From Progne subis subis (lineage: Eukaryota > Chordata > Aves > Passeriformes > Hirundinidae), in the NCBI GenBank assembly GCA_022316685.1, contig JAKJHU010000857.1, positions 1 through 64,000 of the forward strand: a stretch of 64,000 nt of DNA, written 5' to 3'. A program made the position numbers and the translations under genes. Of the stretch, positions 22,985-34,110 are shown piece after piece (positions within the stretch are counted from its first letter, which is position 1; every line of letters starts with the position of its first letter). The notes under the pieces were generated by a model that was not told where the DNA came from, made no database searches, and saw nothing but the letters and a program-made list of their open reading frames with translations.

Positions 22985-23310
22985 CAGCCCATGGCCCCAG
23001 CCCTGATACAAAGCAGCGTGGCAGCCCACTGAAAATCAGTTGCATCAGCCCCAGCAAAGGGGGAACCTTTGGTTCCTGGCCAGGCTGTGCAATGCCCAAA
23101 TCTGGGAGCATCCCCCTGCGTGTGGACTCATCTGTAAATTCACTGTAGAGCCTGGCTTTGAAGAAGGTTCCAGAATCAGAGTCCCTCATCTCCAGCTTTG
23201 TGCCGGCCAGGTCGAGGAAGACGACGTCATCCTTGATGTCATCCTCGCTGTCTCCAGCAGCAGCAGCCCCACCTGGTACAGCTCCTCCAGGGGCTCCTTC
23301 TCCTTTCCCT
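22985..23310 (-). other. Kinase-flanking exon-like segment, left arm (unidentified)
   Basis: On the minus strand, after a splice-acceptor-like CACCCCCAG, the sequence encodes a stretch with PLEELYQVGLLLLE in one frame, reminiscent of the start of a PIM-type kinase domain. It then continues in another frame with GDSEDDIKDDVVFLDLAGT and an acidic/serine stretch DSDSGTFFKARLYSEF. A frame change is needed between the two. The mirror is 31,510-31,790. I cannot assign a function. Confidence 0.3.
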
Positions 23311-23586
23311 GGGGGTGAGACCAGTCTCTCAGTGCTCTGCCCAGGGCCCCAGCTGTCAGTGAACCAGAACAAGCCAAACCAGCTGGGATGGCAGCCACCA
23401 GTGCTGGGCAGACACGCTCAGCTCCAGCACAAGTTCTGCGTGCTCCCATCTGAGGACCCCTGGTGCAGTGACAGAGGCAGCAGATAAAAAGTCTGGGTTT
23501 CTTTGCTTCTGATTGCCAAGGCATGTGTGCAGCTGTTACTTACCAGGGACCTGCATCAAAGGGCACCTGTGGCTCTCTCCCTTCTT

Positions 23587-26045
23587 CTACAGCTGATGAA
23601 TATCCTGCATCCAAGGATCACGGAAGAGGTCTTCTAATGAAGGCCTGTCCACGTCTAGCATGGTTAAACATCTCCTGATCAGATCTTGGCACTCTGGGGA
23701 GAGAAACCAGAAACTGCCGGTCAGTTGGAGAAGGCTCCTGTCTGCTTTGCCCCACTATTGCCATGCCCAGGCTATACTGCATGTGCTCAGAGCTGGGCCT
23801 AAACTTTCCCATCAATCCCCTGTTTTGGAGGAGAGCAGGAGAGCAGGACATGTGCCACCTCCTCAGCAGCTGCCAGAGCAGGATGCTCACCAGCCCGCTG
23901 CTGTCTCCCAGCACTGGCATTCTCTCCGTGCCCAGAGATGAGGATCCACCTTGAGAGAGCCATTTTGGCAGCGAGAGTTGATGGTCCCAGCTGATGTTCT
24001 GGCCCCTCCTGAAAGGGTGCTCCCCGCAGACCATCTGGTGCAGCAGGATGCCCAGGGACCAGATGGTAGCTGGCTTGCCGTAGTACCAGCCGAACTGGGT
24101 CCATTCCGGGGGACTGTATGACGGTGTTCCTATGGAATACAGATGGAGCTCATCAGGGGGATGCTGCTGCTTCCAGAGCATGGCCCCAGCATCCCTGGGC
24201 ATGTGGAGGCTGCCCCAGTGGCACGTGGTGTGACCTGCTGCCCTCTCACCAAAACCTGGGACTTGTGGACAACCTTGGGGTTGGAAAAGAAGCCACTGGT
24301 GTTGGAAGAGGGCAGTGTAAGTTCTGGCAATGCCCAAACATGACAAGGAAAATCCCATTCAGGGCTGGGGAAAAACCATGCCTTCATCCTCCCTGCCTGC
24401 ATTGCCCCAAAAACATTCTGAAGCCAAGGCAGAGCAGGCGAGTGGAGCAGTCCAAGCCCTTTCTCATCTGCACACCAAACTGGCTGCTGCACAGGCTCTG
24501 GCTCCACCCCTCTCTGCCACCCCCACACGCGGGTGTTTCTGTCAGGCTGGCTGCCTCAGTCCCAGTCCAAGTCCTGGCGAGAGCAGCTGGAAAAGGCTGC
24601 CAGCACGGCTGGAATCTGACCCCCACCTGCCCCTGCTCAAAAGCAACTTGGCTGAAGCCTCAATGCCATGACTGGCAGCAAAGGGGAGAACCCCTGCTGC
24701 CACACCCAGGTTGGGTCATGAGATGTTGGGCCAGGAGATGTCCAGAACTGGGAGCACACCCCTTTGTGGGCTCACCTGCAAAGTGAGTGTAGGCCGTGTC
24801 CTGCAGGTAGGTGCCACAGCCAAAGTCGATCAATTTGGCCTGCCCAGTGGTCAGGTCAACCAGGATGTTCTCTCGGTTTGATGTCTCTGTGCAGGACCCC
24901 GCAGCTGGTGCAGTGCTGCACGGCCTCCAGCACCTGGCGGAACAGCTCCCGCGCCACCTCCTCAGACAGGAACCCCCGTGCCCGAATGAAATGCCAGAGG
25001 TCCTGACATCGTTCCAGGCGCTCCAGCACCATGATGATGTCGTTGGGGAGCTCAAGCCACTCCAGCAGCTGGCGACACCAGGGAAGCCAGTGGAGACCTT
25101 GTGCAGCAGCACGATCTCCAGTGGTGCGCTGGTGCCAGTTGGGCTGCGGGAGGAGCACGATGCCGTCAGTGGGGCTGATGCCGTGCCAGGGCTGGGGAAG
25201 CCCTCACCCAGCCCGGGATGCTCTGCACCCTGCGCTGGCCTCACGCCCGCTCTCCCTCCAGGCATCCTTGGGGCTTCCATCCCTGCCGGGCCTCGGCTCA
25301 TCCCCGCCCAGCACGCCCCGGCTTCTCCCGCTGGCCCCGCTCACTCACCAGCTGGTCCCAGTGCCGGACGCGGTTCCGTGGCACCCTTTTGATGGCCACC
25401 TGCAAACCAAGGGGAGCAGCGGGATGAGCTCAGCACCCTGCCCTGCCCAGCCCCATCCTCCATCTCCTGCACCCGCCGCCGGCCCCACTGCCTCACCGGG
25501 GCGCCGTCCGAGAGCCGCGTCGCCGCGAAGACGCTGCCGAAGCCGCCGCGCCCCAGGAGCGACCCCACTCGGTACTGCTCCTTGAGGCCGGTGCTGCGCC
25601 TTCCCTGCCGGCGAGACGCGGCTGTCAGCGCTCGGCCCGGGGCCAGGAACGGCCCCCGAGCGCCCCTCAACCGCCCCGGGCTGGGCATCCCCAGGCGTTC
25701 GCTCCTGGGGACGGGACAGCGGCAGCTCGGGGCCGGCGGCCCGCGCTGCCAAGCGGCGGAGCTCTCCGTCCGGGGAAAGCCGCAGCGGAAGCTGGCGGGA
25801 GCGGCTGCACCGCGTGTGTCCTCTGCGGGGCCCGGAGGAGGCCGGGGCCGGGGACGGGGCCGGGGCCGAGCATGGCTCAGGCGCAGCCAAAGGGCAGCGA
25901 TGCCCCCTTGGCTCCAGGCACTGATGCCCGCCCAGCATCGCCACCGCCAGTACGGCCAGAGCCGGGCAGAGGGGAGGCCACGGCGGGACGCCCGGGGGCG
26001 GGGACGGGGCAGCCCCGTCCTGGACCGGGGGCGGGCTGGGGGCAT
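23587..26045 (-). pseudogene. PIM1-like serine/threonine kinase, left copy, frame-broken
   Basis: PIM kinases are small constitutively active Ser/Thr kinases. Five exons can be placed by splice signals: 26,045-25,497 (start Met, Arg/Pro-rich leader, then EQYRVGSLLGRGGFGSVFAA with an intact glycine loop); 25,399-25,349 (VAIKRVPR with the ATP-binding Lys); 25,143-24,776 (hinge through HRDIKP, then LIDFGCG); 24,129-23,950 (TPSYSPPEW, substrate-binding and IWSLGILLHQMVCGEHPF); 23,693-23,587 (C-lobe ending MQDIHQL and a stop). Exon 3 has a one-base insertion just after its start, a one-base deletion about 80 bases on, which restores frame, and another one-base insertion right after HRDIKP, so the reading frame is lost before the DFG motif. 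Exons 1, 2, 4 and 5 are open. It could be a pseudogene or a gene with residual sequencing errors. The copy at 28,966-31,243 is its mirror image. Confidence 0.85.
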
Positions 26046-26360
26046 GGCCCGGCCCAGGCAGGGGAGAGGGAGACTGGGAGAGGAGGGGGACACCGGGGAA
26101 AAGGGAGACCGGGAGAGGGTGTGGGACTGTGGGAGAGTGTGCGGGACTGAGGGAGAGGGAGAGAAAGAAGCAGGACGGGGTAGACAAAATGCTTCTCTTG
26201 GCTTATGCCGCTGCTGCTGCTGCTGCCGCTGCTGCTGCTGCTGCTGCTGCGCTGCTGCAACTGAAGCCCCTGGGGCCGTTTTTCCCTGTGTCCATTTGTC
26301 CGTTTGCCCGCTCAGCCCCGCGCGAGCCCCGCGCTCCCCAGGAGCAGCCCCTGAGCCTGT
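25480..26360. promoter_or_regulatory. CpG-rich 5' region of the left kinase copy
   Basis: Dense in CG dinucleotides and G/C runs, unlike the flanks. It covers exon 1 of the left kinase copy and about 300 bases upstream, the usual position of a CpG-island promoter. The right copy kept only the inner half of this region because a CR1 replaces the rest. Promoter activity is inferred from composition. Confidence 0.5.
26206..26260 (+). repeat. (GCT)n trinucleotide repeat
   Basis: About 16 GCT/GCC triplets with one frame slip. Located just upstream of the kinase exon 1. Poly-Leu, poly-Ala and poly-Cys frames across it are artefacts of the repeat. Confidence 0.9.
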
Positions 26361-27029
26361 CCAGACACGGGAACTTTGCAGTGTTGAGCCAAGACCTAGA
26401 GTCTTGACTCCGGCACAGTGGCACAGGAATCCCCTTGGCTGCTGCTGTGCATTGTCTCCTGCTGAGGGTCAGACACATGTCACAGCACATTCCCTGAATG
26501 CAGAATTTGTACCTGACCCAAGCACTGCACCTGTGTCTCCAGCATTGCTTTCCAAGAAAAACAGGGGAAGGCAAACTGCATGTAGCTCATGGTATTTTAC
26601 AGTGTCCTAAAACTTGCCAACTCATGGATCTTCGAAGGTGAGATCCATTTGGAATTGATGGGATGGAGAAGTAGTGCAAGATGGAAAAGGGGAGCATGGA
26701 AATAAATAGAGAAAAACATCTTGGAATGTTTCTTTCCATTTTAATCTTCATTTCTTAAAAGCTCTTTCAGTTTTCCCAGAATCTGCTCCACAATCCCGTT
26801 TGCTCTTTCCAAGAAACCTTCCTGCAGAACAGGGTGCAGCTTCTGGCACAAGATGTGCCACAACGGCAGCTTCCCTTGGCTTTCCACACTGTGCATGCAG
26901 CAGGAGTCTTGCAGCAAAGCAGGACAAATATTTGATAAACCTGACAACTTGTTCTTTCTTTTCCTTGTGGGCTGGGGAGCTTGTGCCATTGGTAAGGTTT
27001 TCATTGTTACTGTTCTCCCCTAAGAAAAC
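26361..27029. other. Spacer sequence between arms, no gene
   Basis: AT-richer DNA between the CpG-rich region and the CR1. Not duplicated in either arm. No domain or splice-consistent frame seen. Confidence 0.45.
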
Positions 27030-28965
27030 AGGACAGGGTACCGGTGGTACCTACTGGGAGTCTGTTATCGTCCACCCAAGCAGGAAGAAGAAGAGCTGGA
27101 CAACTTATTCTATAAGCAGCTGGAGAATGTTTCAGGATCACCAGCCCCTGTTCTTGTAGGTGACTTCAACCTGCCAGACATCTGCTGGGATCTTCATACA
27201 GCAGCAAAGAGGCAGTCCAGGAAGGTTTTGGAGTGTATGGAGAACAACCTGTCGTCACAGCTGGTGTGAGCCCACCAGGGGATGGACTATGTTAGACCTG
27301 TTGTTTGCAAATAGAGAAGAACAGGTGGGAGATGTGGTGGTTGGAGGATGCTTGGGGACAGAGTGATCAAGAAATGAGAGAGTTATCGATATTTGGTGAA
27401 ATCAGGAGGAACATTAATAAGACTTTTACACCGGAATTCAAGGAGGGCAGACTTTGGCCTATTTAGGAGACTTATTCAGAGAGTTCCTTGGGAAACAATG
27501 AAGTCCAGGAAGGGTGGACATGCTTCAAAGCAGAGATCTTGAGGGCAGAGGAACAGACTGTATGCTGAAAGATGAGCTGACGAGGCAAACATGCATCCTG
27601 GACAGGGCAATAGGGTTTTGAAAGATCTTAGGGATAAAAAGAGGATGTACCATCTTTGGAAGGAGGGTCAGGTCTCTCAGGAGGTACTTAAGAGAGTTGC
27701 TAGAGCATGTAGGAAAAACAGCAGGGTGGCCAAAGCTCAGTTCAAACTTAATTTGACAGCTTTTGTAAAGGATATAAAAAATGTTTTTACAAATATATTA
27801 GAGGCAAAGGAAGGGTAAGACCTAACCTTTGTTCTCTACTGGATGTGTGAGGGAACTCAGTAACTGCAGATGAGGAGAAGGCAGAAGTGCTTGATGCCTT
27901 CTTTGCCTCAGTGTTTAGTGGGAAGACAGCTTGTCCTCAGGACAACTGCCCTCCTGGGCCTGGTAGATGGTGTCAGGGAACAGAATGGTCCCCTGTTATC
28001 CAGGAGGAGGCAGTCAGAGAACTGCTGAGATGCTTGGATGTTCAGAAATCTCTGGGCCCAGATGGGATCCATGCCCAAGGTGATGAGGGAGCTGGCAGAT
28101 GAGCCTGCAAAGCTGCTCTCCATCATTTACCAACAGCCCTGGCTCACTGGTGAGGTTCCAGGTGGACTGGAAGCTGGCCAATGTGACATCATTCACAAGA
28201 AGGGTGGGAAGGAGGATCCTGGTAATTAGAGGCCAGTTAGCCTGACCTCAGTACCCGGTAATGTCATGGAGCAGTTTATATTGAGTGTCATCACACAGCA
28301 CCTACAGGATGGCCAGGGTATCAGACCCAGGCAGCATGGGTTTAGGAGGGGTAGGTCGTGTTTGACCAGCCTGCTCTCCTTTTATGACCAGGTACCCACC
28401 TGGTGGATGTGGGAATGCTGTGGATGTTGTGTAGTTTGGACTTCAGCAAGGCCTTTGACACTGTCTCCCACAGCACACTCCTGGAAAAGCTGGCAGCCCA
28501 CGGCTTGGACAGGAGCACTCTTTGCTGGCTTAAGAACTGGCTGCATGGCCGGGCCCAGAGAGTGGTGGGGAACGGTGCTGCATGCAGCTGGCAGCCAGTC
28601 ACCAGTGGTGTTCCTCAGGGGTCTGTGCTGGGGCCAGCTCTGTTCAGGATGTTTATTGATCACATGGATGAGGGTAATGAGTCTTTCCTTAGCAAATTTG
28701 CAGATCACACCAATCTGAGAGCATGTGTAGATCTGTTGGAAGGTAGGAGGGCTCTGCAGAGAGACGTGGAACAGTTGGATGGATGGGCAGAGTCCAATAA
28801 GATGAGGTTTAATAAGTCCAAGTACTGAGTCCTGCATTTTGGGCACAATAACCCCCTGCAATATTGTAGTCTGGGGACAGTGTGACTGGACAGTGCCCAG
28901 GCAGAAAGGGCCCTGGGGCACTGATGTACAGCAGGCTGGGCATGAGCCAGCAGTGTTTCCAGGTG
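27030..28965 (+). mobile_element. CR1 LINE in the spacer, endonuclease and reverse transcriptase, broken
   Basis: Encodes an endonuclease region with PVLVGDFNLPDICWD near 27,147-27,195 and TMLDLLFANREEQV near 27,285-27,325, then a reverse transcriptase with a GPDGIH motif near 28,050, [13 protein letters not shown] near 28,437 and [10 protein letters not shown] near 28,608. The catalytic FADD box reads FADH (His codon at 28,706-28,708), and several frame shifts and stops occur, so it is dead. The 3' side stops abruptly at GTGTTTCCAGGTG, exactly where the right kinase copy begins, well short of the normal CR1 3' end. Confidence 0.9.
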
Positions 28966-31243
28966 TCCCCGGCCCCCGGCCCCGGCCCCGGCTCCTCCCG
29001 GGCCCCGCAGAGGACACACGTGGTGCAGCCGCTCCCGCCGCCTCCGCTGCGGCTTCCCCGGCCCGAGCTCCGCCGCTCGGCAGCGCGGCCGCCGGCCCCG
29101 AGCCGCCGCTGTCCCGTGCCAAGGAGCGAACGCCTGGGGATGCCCGGCCCGGGGCGGTTGAGGGGCGCTCGGGGGCCGTTCCTGGCCCCGGGCCGAGCGC
29201 TGACAGCCGCGTCTCGCCGGCAGGGAAGGCGCAGCACGGCCTCAAGGAGCAGTACCGAGTGGGGTCGCTCCTGGGGCGCGGCGCTTCGGCAGCGTCTTCG
29301 CGGCGACGCGGCTCTCGGACAGGCGCCCCGGTGAGCGGCGGGGTCCGCGGCGGGCGCAGGAGATGGAGCATGGGGCTGGGCAGGGCGGGTGCTGAGCTCA
29401 TCCCGCTGCCTCCCCTTGGTTTGCAGGTGGCCATCAAAAGGGTGCCACGGGAAACCGCGTCCGGCACTGGGACCAGCTGGTGAGTGAGCGGGGCCAGCGG
29501 GAGAAGCCGGGGCGTGCTGGGCGGGGATGAGCCGAGGCCCGGCAGGGTGGAAGCCCCAAGGATGCCTGGAGAGAGAGCGGGTGTGGGGCCAGCGCAGGGT
29601 GCAGAGCATCCCGGGCTGGGTGAGGGATTCCCCAGCCCTGGCACGGCATCAGCCCCACTGACGCCATCGTGCTCCTCCCGCAGCCCAATGGCACCAGCGC
29701 ACCACTGGAGATCGTGCTGCTGCACAAGGTCTCCACTGGCTTCCCTGGGGTCGCCCAGCTGCTGGAGTGGCTTGAGCTCCCCAACGACATCATCATGGTG
29801 CCTGGAGCACCCGGAACGATGTCAGGACCTCCGGCATTTCATTCGGGCACGGGGGGTTCCTGTCCGAGGAGGTGGCGCGGGAGCTGTTCCGCCAGGTGCT
29901 GGAGGCCGTGCAGCACTGCACCAGCTGCGGGGGTCCTGCACAGGACATCAAACCAGAGAACATCCTGGTTGACCTGGCCACCAGGCAGGCCAAATTGATC
30001 GACTTTGGCTGTGGCATCTACCTGCAAGACACGGCCTACACTCACTTTGCAGGTGAGCCCACAAAGGGGTGTGCTCCCAGTTCTGGACATCTCCTGGCCC
30101 AAACATCTCATGACCCAACCTGGGTGTGGCAGCAGGGGTTCTCCCTTTTGCTGCCAGTCATGGCACTGAGTCTTCAGCCAAGTTGCTTTTGAGCAGGGGC
30201 AGGTGGGGGTCAGCTTCCAGCCGTGCTGGCAGCCTTTTCCAGCCACTCTGGCCAGGACTGGGGGCTGGGACTGGGGCAGCCAGCCTGACAGAAACACCCG
30301 TGTGCGGGGGTGGCAGAGAGGGGTGGAGCCAGCACCTGTGCTCCAGCCAGTTTGGTGTGCAGGTCAGAAAGGGCTTGGACTGCTCCAGTCACCTGGTTTG
30401 CCTTGGCTTCAGAATGTTTTTGGGGCAATGCAGGCAGGGAGGATGAAGGCATGGTTTTTCCCCAGCACTGAATGGGATTTTCCTTGTCATGGTTGGGCAT
30501 TGCCAGAATTTACACTGCCCTCTTCCAACACCAGTGACTTCTTTTCCAGCCCCAAGGTTGTCTACAAGTCCCAGGTGCTGGTGAGAGGGCAGCAGGTCAC
30601 ACCACATGCCACTGGGGCAGCCTCCGCATGCCCAGGGGTGCTGGGGCCAGGCTCTGGGAGCAGCAGCATCCCCCTGATGAGCTCCATCTGCATTCCATAG
30701 GAACACCGTCATACAGTCCCCCGGAATGGACCCAGTTCGGCTGGTACTACGGCAAGCCAGCTACCATCTGGTCCCTGGGCATCCTGCTGCACCAGATGGT
30801 CTGCGGGGAGCACCCTTTCAGGAGGGGCCAGAACATCAGCTGGGACCATCAACTCTCACTGCCACAATGGCTCTCTCAAGGTGGATCCTCATCTCTGGGC
30901 ACGGGGCAATACCAGTGCTGGGAGACAGCAGCGGGCTCGTGAGCATCCTGCTCTGGCAGCTGCTGAGGAGGTGGCACATGTCCTGCTCTCCTGCTCTCCT
31001 CCAAAACAGGGAATTGATGGGAAAGTTTAGGGCCCAGCTCTGAGCACATCCAGCATGGCCTGGGCATGGCAATAGTGGGGCAAAGCAGACAGGAGCCTTC
31101 TCTAAATGACTAGCGGTTTCTGGTTCCTCTCCCCAGAGTGCCAAGATCTGATCAGGAGATATTTAACCATGCTAGACGTGGACAGGCCTTCATTAGAAGA
31201 CCTCTTCCGTGATCCTTGGATGCAGGACATTCATCAGCTGTAG
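28966..31243 (+). pseudogene. PIM1-like serine/threonine kinase, right copy, 5'-truncated
   Basis: Mirror image of the left copy. Exons lie at 28,966-29,330, 29,427-29,479, 29,684-30,052, 30,701-30,880 and 31,137-31,243 (stop TAG 31,241-31,243). The start codon and first part of the leader are missing, replaced by CR1. In exon 1 one base is missing in the glycine loop and one is gained about 45 bases later, so GRGGFGSV is destroyed. Exon 2 has two extra bases after VAIKRVPR. Exon 3 has extra bases near 29,803 and 29,852 and a paired shift that turns the HRD catalytic loop into AQD before [18 protein letters not shown] and exons 4 and 5 (SYSPPEW, IWSLGILL, DIHQL) are intact. It cannot encode a working kinase as read. 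Confidence 0.85.
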
Positions 31244-31509
31244 AAGATGGGAGAGAGCCACAGGCACCCTTTGATGCAGGGCCCTGGTAAGTAACAGCTG
31301 CACACATGCCTTGGCAATCAGAAGCAAAGAAACCCAGACTTTTTTCTGCTGCCTGTGTCACTGCACAGGGGTCCTCTGATGGGAGCACGCAAGCCCTTGT
31401 GCTGGAGCTGAGCGTGTCTGCCCAGCACTGGTGGCTGCCATCCCAGCTGGTTTGGCTTGTCCTGGTTCACTGACAGCTGGGGCCCTGGGCAGAGCACTGA
31501 CAGCCTGGT

Positions 31510-31790
31510 CTCACCCCCAGGGAAGGAGAAGGGGCCCCTGGAGGAGCTGTACCAGGTGGGGCTGCTGCTGCTGGAGACAGCGAGGATGACATCAAGGATG
31601 ACAACCTCTTCCTCGACCTGGCCAGCACAAAGCCGGAGAGGAGGGACTCTGATTCTGGAACCTTCTTCAAAGCCAGGCTCCACAGTGAATTTGCAGATGA
31701 GTCCACACACAGGGGGATACTCCCAGATTTGGGCATTGCACAGCCTGGCCAGGAACCAAAGGTTCCCCCTTTGCTGGGGCTGATGCAACT
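31510..31790 (+). other. Kinase-flanking exon-like segment, right arm (unidentified)
   Basis: Mirror of 22,985-23,310. Follows CACCCCCAG and reads GPLEELYQVGLLLLE in one frame and GTFFKARLHSEFADEST in another. As on the left, a shift separates the two frames. The PLEELYQVG phrase resembles the N-terminal edge of PIM kinase domains, but no kinase body follows. Function not assigned. Confidence 0.3.
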
Positions 31791-32269
31791 GATTCTCCAG
31801 TGGGCTGCCAAGCTGCTTTGTGTCAGGGCTGGGGCCATGGGCTGGGGTGGTTACGAAATGGGAGTCGGCTCCTGGCCCTGCCAACAGCCCCCACCACCCA
31901 CCGTGCCCTGGGCTGGGGCTGGGGCAGCCAGCCCGACACAAACAAACCCCCATGGCAGGAGCAGAGGTGGGACTCCAGCACCCGTGCACGGCTGCTTTGC
32001 TTTGCAGGCAAGGAAGGGCTTGGGCTGCTCCACTACCCTTGTTTGCTTTGGGATCACCATCACTTTTAGGGGGCAGTGCAGGGGGGAAGGAGAAAGCATG
32101 GGCTTCCCTCACCCGTGGGTGGGTTTTTTCCCTAGCATGCAGGGGTTGGGCCTTTATCAACCTGTGACTGACATAAAATCTTTTATCTTTTCCCTTGTTT
32201 CCCCTTTTTGTCTGTAATCTATTTTCCTTAATTTGTTGTTAGTTTTTATAAAAGAAGCCTTCCAGGCAG

Positions 32270-32391
32270 TGTCCAGTCTGGATGGGGAAGTGCTTGGGAC
32301 CAGCTGTGGCGTGGATGGGCCGTGCCCTTGGAGAAGGCTGAGGACATCCTTTGGGAGCAGCTTTTCTTCCAGCGGCGGATGGTGCGAGGTG
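32270..32391 (+). other. Exon-like segment, right arm (unidentified)
   Basis: Opens after a CCTTCCAGGCA acceptor-like site and runs open to a GAGGTGGGT donor-like site. One frame reads SGWGSAWDQLWRGWAVP, then LEKAEDILWEQLFFQRRMV. The left-arm mirror (about 22,440-22,566) has a frame shift in this stretch. With the segment at 32,676-32,771 it could be part of an unidentified gene on the kinase's 3' side. I do not recognise it. Confidence 0.3.
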
Positions 32392-32675
32392 GGTGTCCCA
32401 TCTTCTTGGCATGGGTGGGATAAGAGCTTTTGGGAGATGGCAGCGAGCACAGGAGCATCCTGCTCTGGGCAGCTGCTGAGGAGGTGGATGTGCCATGGCT
32501 GGCTGCAGGCTGGGCACATGTCCTGCCCTCCTGCTCTGCTGCCAAAGGCAGCAATGATGGGCAGCTTTGGGCACCGCTCTGAGCACGGCCAGCATGGCCT
32601 GGGCACCGCGGGCGGCTGGGACAAGGGCACAGGAGCCTTCAGCTGATGGGCGGTTTCTGCTTTCTCTCCTTGCAG

Positions 32676-32771
32676 CCGGGCTCTGCGGATGCTGAGGCTG
32701 CCCTGGGCTCTGCCAGGGCTCTGCTGGAGCTCAGCAACAGGCCGGAATCAGCCAAAGAAGAAAGGGTGTGA
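32676..32771 (+). other. Exon-like segment with stop, right arm (unidentified)
   Basis: Preceded by CTCTCCTTGCAG. A 96-base open stretch ends in TGA at 32,769-32,771, encoding a short peptide that includes ARALLELSNRPESAKEE. Same length and boundaries as 22,048-22,143 in the left arm. Confidence 0.35.
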
Positions 32772-33614
32772 CCTGCAGCAGAGACTTGCTTGAGTGTTTT
32801 GGCAGTGCTGCTCAAGTTTGGAGAGCGTACATCTCCAAGGGAAAACATGACATCCCCCCTAAATTAAACCTTTTCAATACCTTGAGAAACGAAATCAATC
32901 TGGAATGGTTCCAAATGACACTTGTCAGCTTGCTCAAGCTGTAGCACAGCCCTTCACTGAGCAGTTCTCTCCCCAGCTGCCTTTTACTTCACAACTGTTC
33001 CCTCCTTTCCCCCAGTGAGTTCCCAGCCCATCGCAGTCTCCGTCACACTGTTGCCTTCCTTGATGCCCCTCACCAGGAGGGAGACCAAGTCCCAGGATTA
33101 GGGACTCATCGTGTCCCTGGTGGAAGAAAAGCAATGTCTCAGAGGTACAGTGGCATTTTAGTGTCATTCAGAGCTGCTCTCCAGCTCTCCTCACTGCTGA
33201 GTTCCCTCTCCCTTTTCCTCATGCTTCCAGCAGCATGAGCTCTGTGAATCCCCCTGAGCCTCCCCTCTCTTTCCAGCCCACCCACCCAGCTCAGTTAGAC
33301 TAAAGCTGAAGCTTCTTTGTCTCCTCTGGCACACACCAGTGCAGTCCCCTCTGCACAGAGCCCAGTCCCAGAGCACAGCACACAGCAGTGCAGTCCGGGC
33401 TGGAGCAGCTGCCCTGCGCCCCTGGCTTGGCTGTTTGTGGCACCTAAATGCTCCCTGTTTCCAGCTCTGCCTGCAGGATGGCCCCAGGGCAGAGCCCAGC
33501 CGGGCTCCCACTGCATCCCCTGGAGCCTGGGGCAGGCAGTGGTGCCAGAGCTGAGCTTCATGGGGAGCACCCAGAGCTGTGGCTTGCAGTCAGTGTTTGC
33601 AAGGGTTGTGTTCT
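32772..33614. other. Unassigned arm sequence, no gene
   Basis: Mirror of 21,176-22,047. No gene or repeat recognised apart from similarity to the left arm. Confidence 0.4.
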
Positions 33615-34110
33615 CATGTCCTGCAGCTTGTGGGGAAAGGGTCCGTGTGTGCCAGGGGCTCTTGCATGTCTCTGTATCCATGGATAGACGGGTCTGTGTG
33701 TGCCAGGGGCTCTTGCATGTCTCTGTATCCATGGACAGAAGGGTCTGTGTGTGCCAGGGGCTCTTGCATGTCTCTGTATCCATGGATAGAAGGGTCTGTG
33801 TGTGCCAGGGGCTCTTGGATGTCTCTGTATCCATGGAGAGAAGGGTCTGTGTGTGCCAGGGGCTCTTGCATGTCTCTATATCCATGGATAGAAGGGTCTG
33901 TGTGTGCCAGGGGCTCTTGCATGTCTCTATATCCATGGATAGAAGGGTCTGTGTGTGCCAGGGGCTCTTGGATGTCTCTGTATCCATGGATAGAAGGGTC
34001 TGTGTGTGTGCCAGGGGCTCTTGCATGTCTCTGAATCCATGGATAGAAGGGTCTGTGTGTGCCAGGGGCTCTTGCATGTCTCTGTATCCATGGACAGAAG
34101 GGTTTGTCTG
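33615..34110 (-). repeat. 51-bp VNTR, right arm, about 9 units
   Basis: About nine units of 51 bp, one extended by a GT dinucleotide near 34,007. On the minus strand a 17-residue period (SMDTETCKSPWHTQTLL type) runs through, and the plus strand is open as well. The period is a multiple of three, so frames stay open by construction. The left array has about four units. Confidence 0.95.

Larger units (their letters stand above)
9710..25865 (+). repeat. Left arm of a large inverted repeat
   Basis: Read on the minus strand, this ~16.2 kb matches 28,966-45,647 nearly throughout in order: TGATGTCA array, OR tail, LTR-like blocks, ERVL LTR with 39-bp VNTR, minisatellite, CR1 tail, 51-bp VNTR and kinase exons. 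In the 368-bp kinase exon 3 I count about ten substitutions and several 1-bp indels between arms (about 3% substitution). Left-arm-only changes are a ~154-bp tandem duplication (11,588-11,895) and homogenised 39-bp units. Confidence 0.9.

Noticed and set aside
26206..26260. Functional homopolymer amino-acid tract
   Set aside because: The GCT run is upstream of the kinase start and in no supported exon.
25582..26610. A 342-codon plus-strand frame over the CpG-rich region
   Set aside because: Antisense to kinase exon 1. Arg/Gly/Pro/Cys-rich composition follows from GC content and the GCT repeat.
28382..29725. A 447-codon reverse-strand frame
   Set aside because: It is antisense to the CR1 reverse transcriptase and the kinase exon 1, crosses the CR1-kinase junction, and has no domain of its own.
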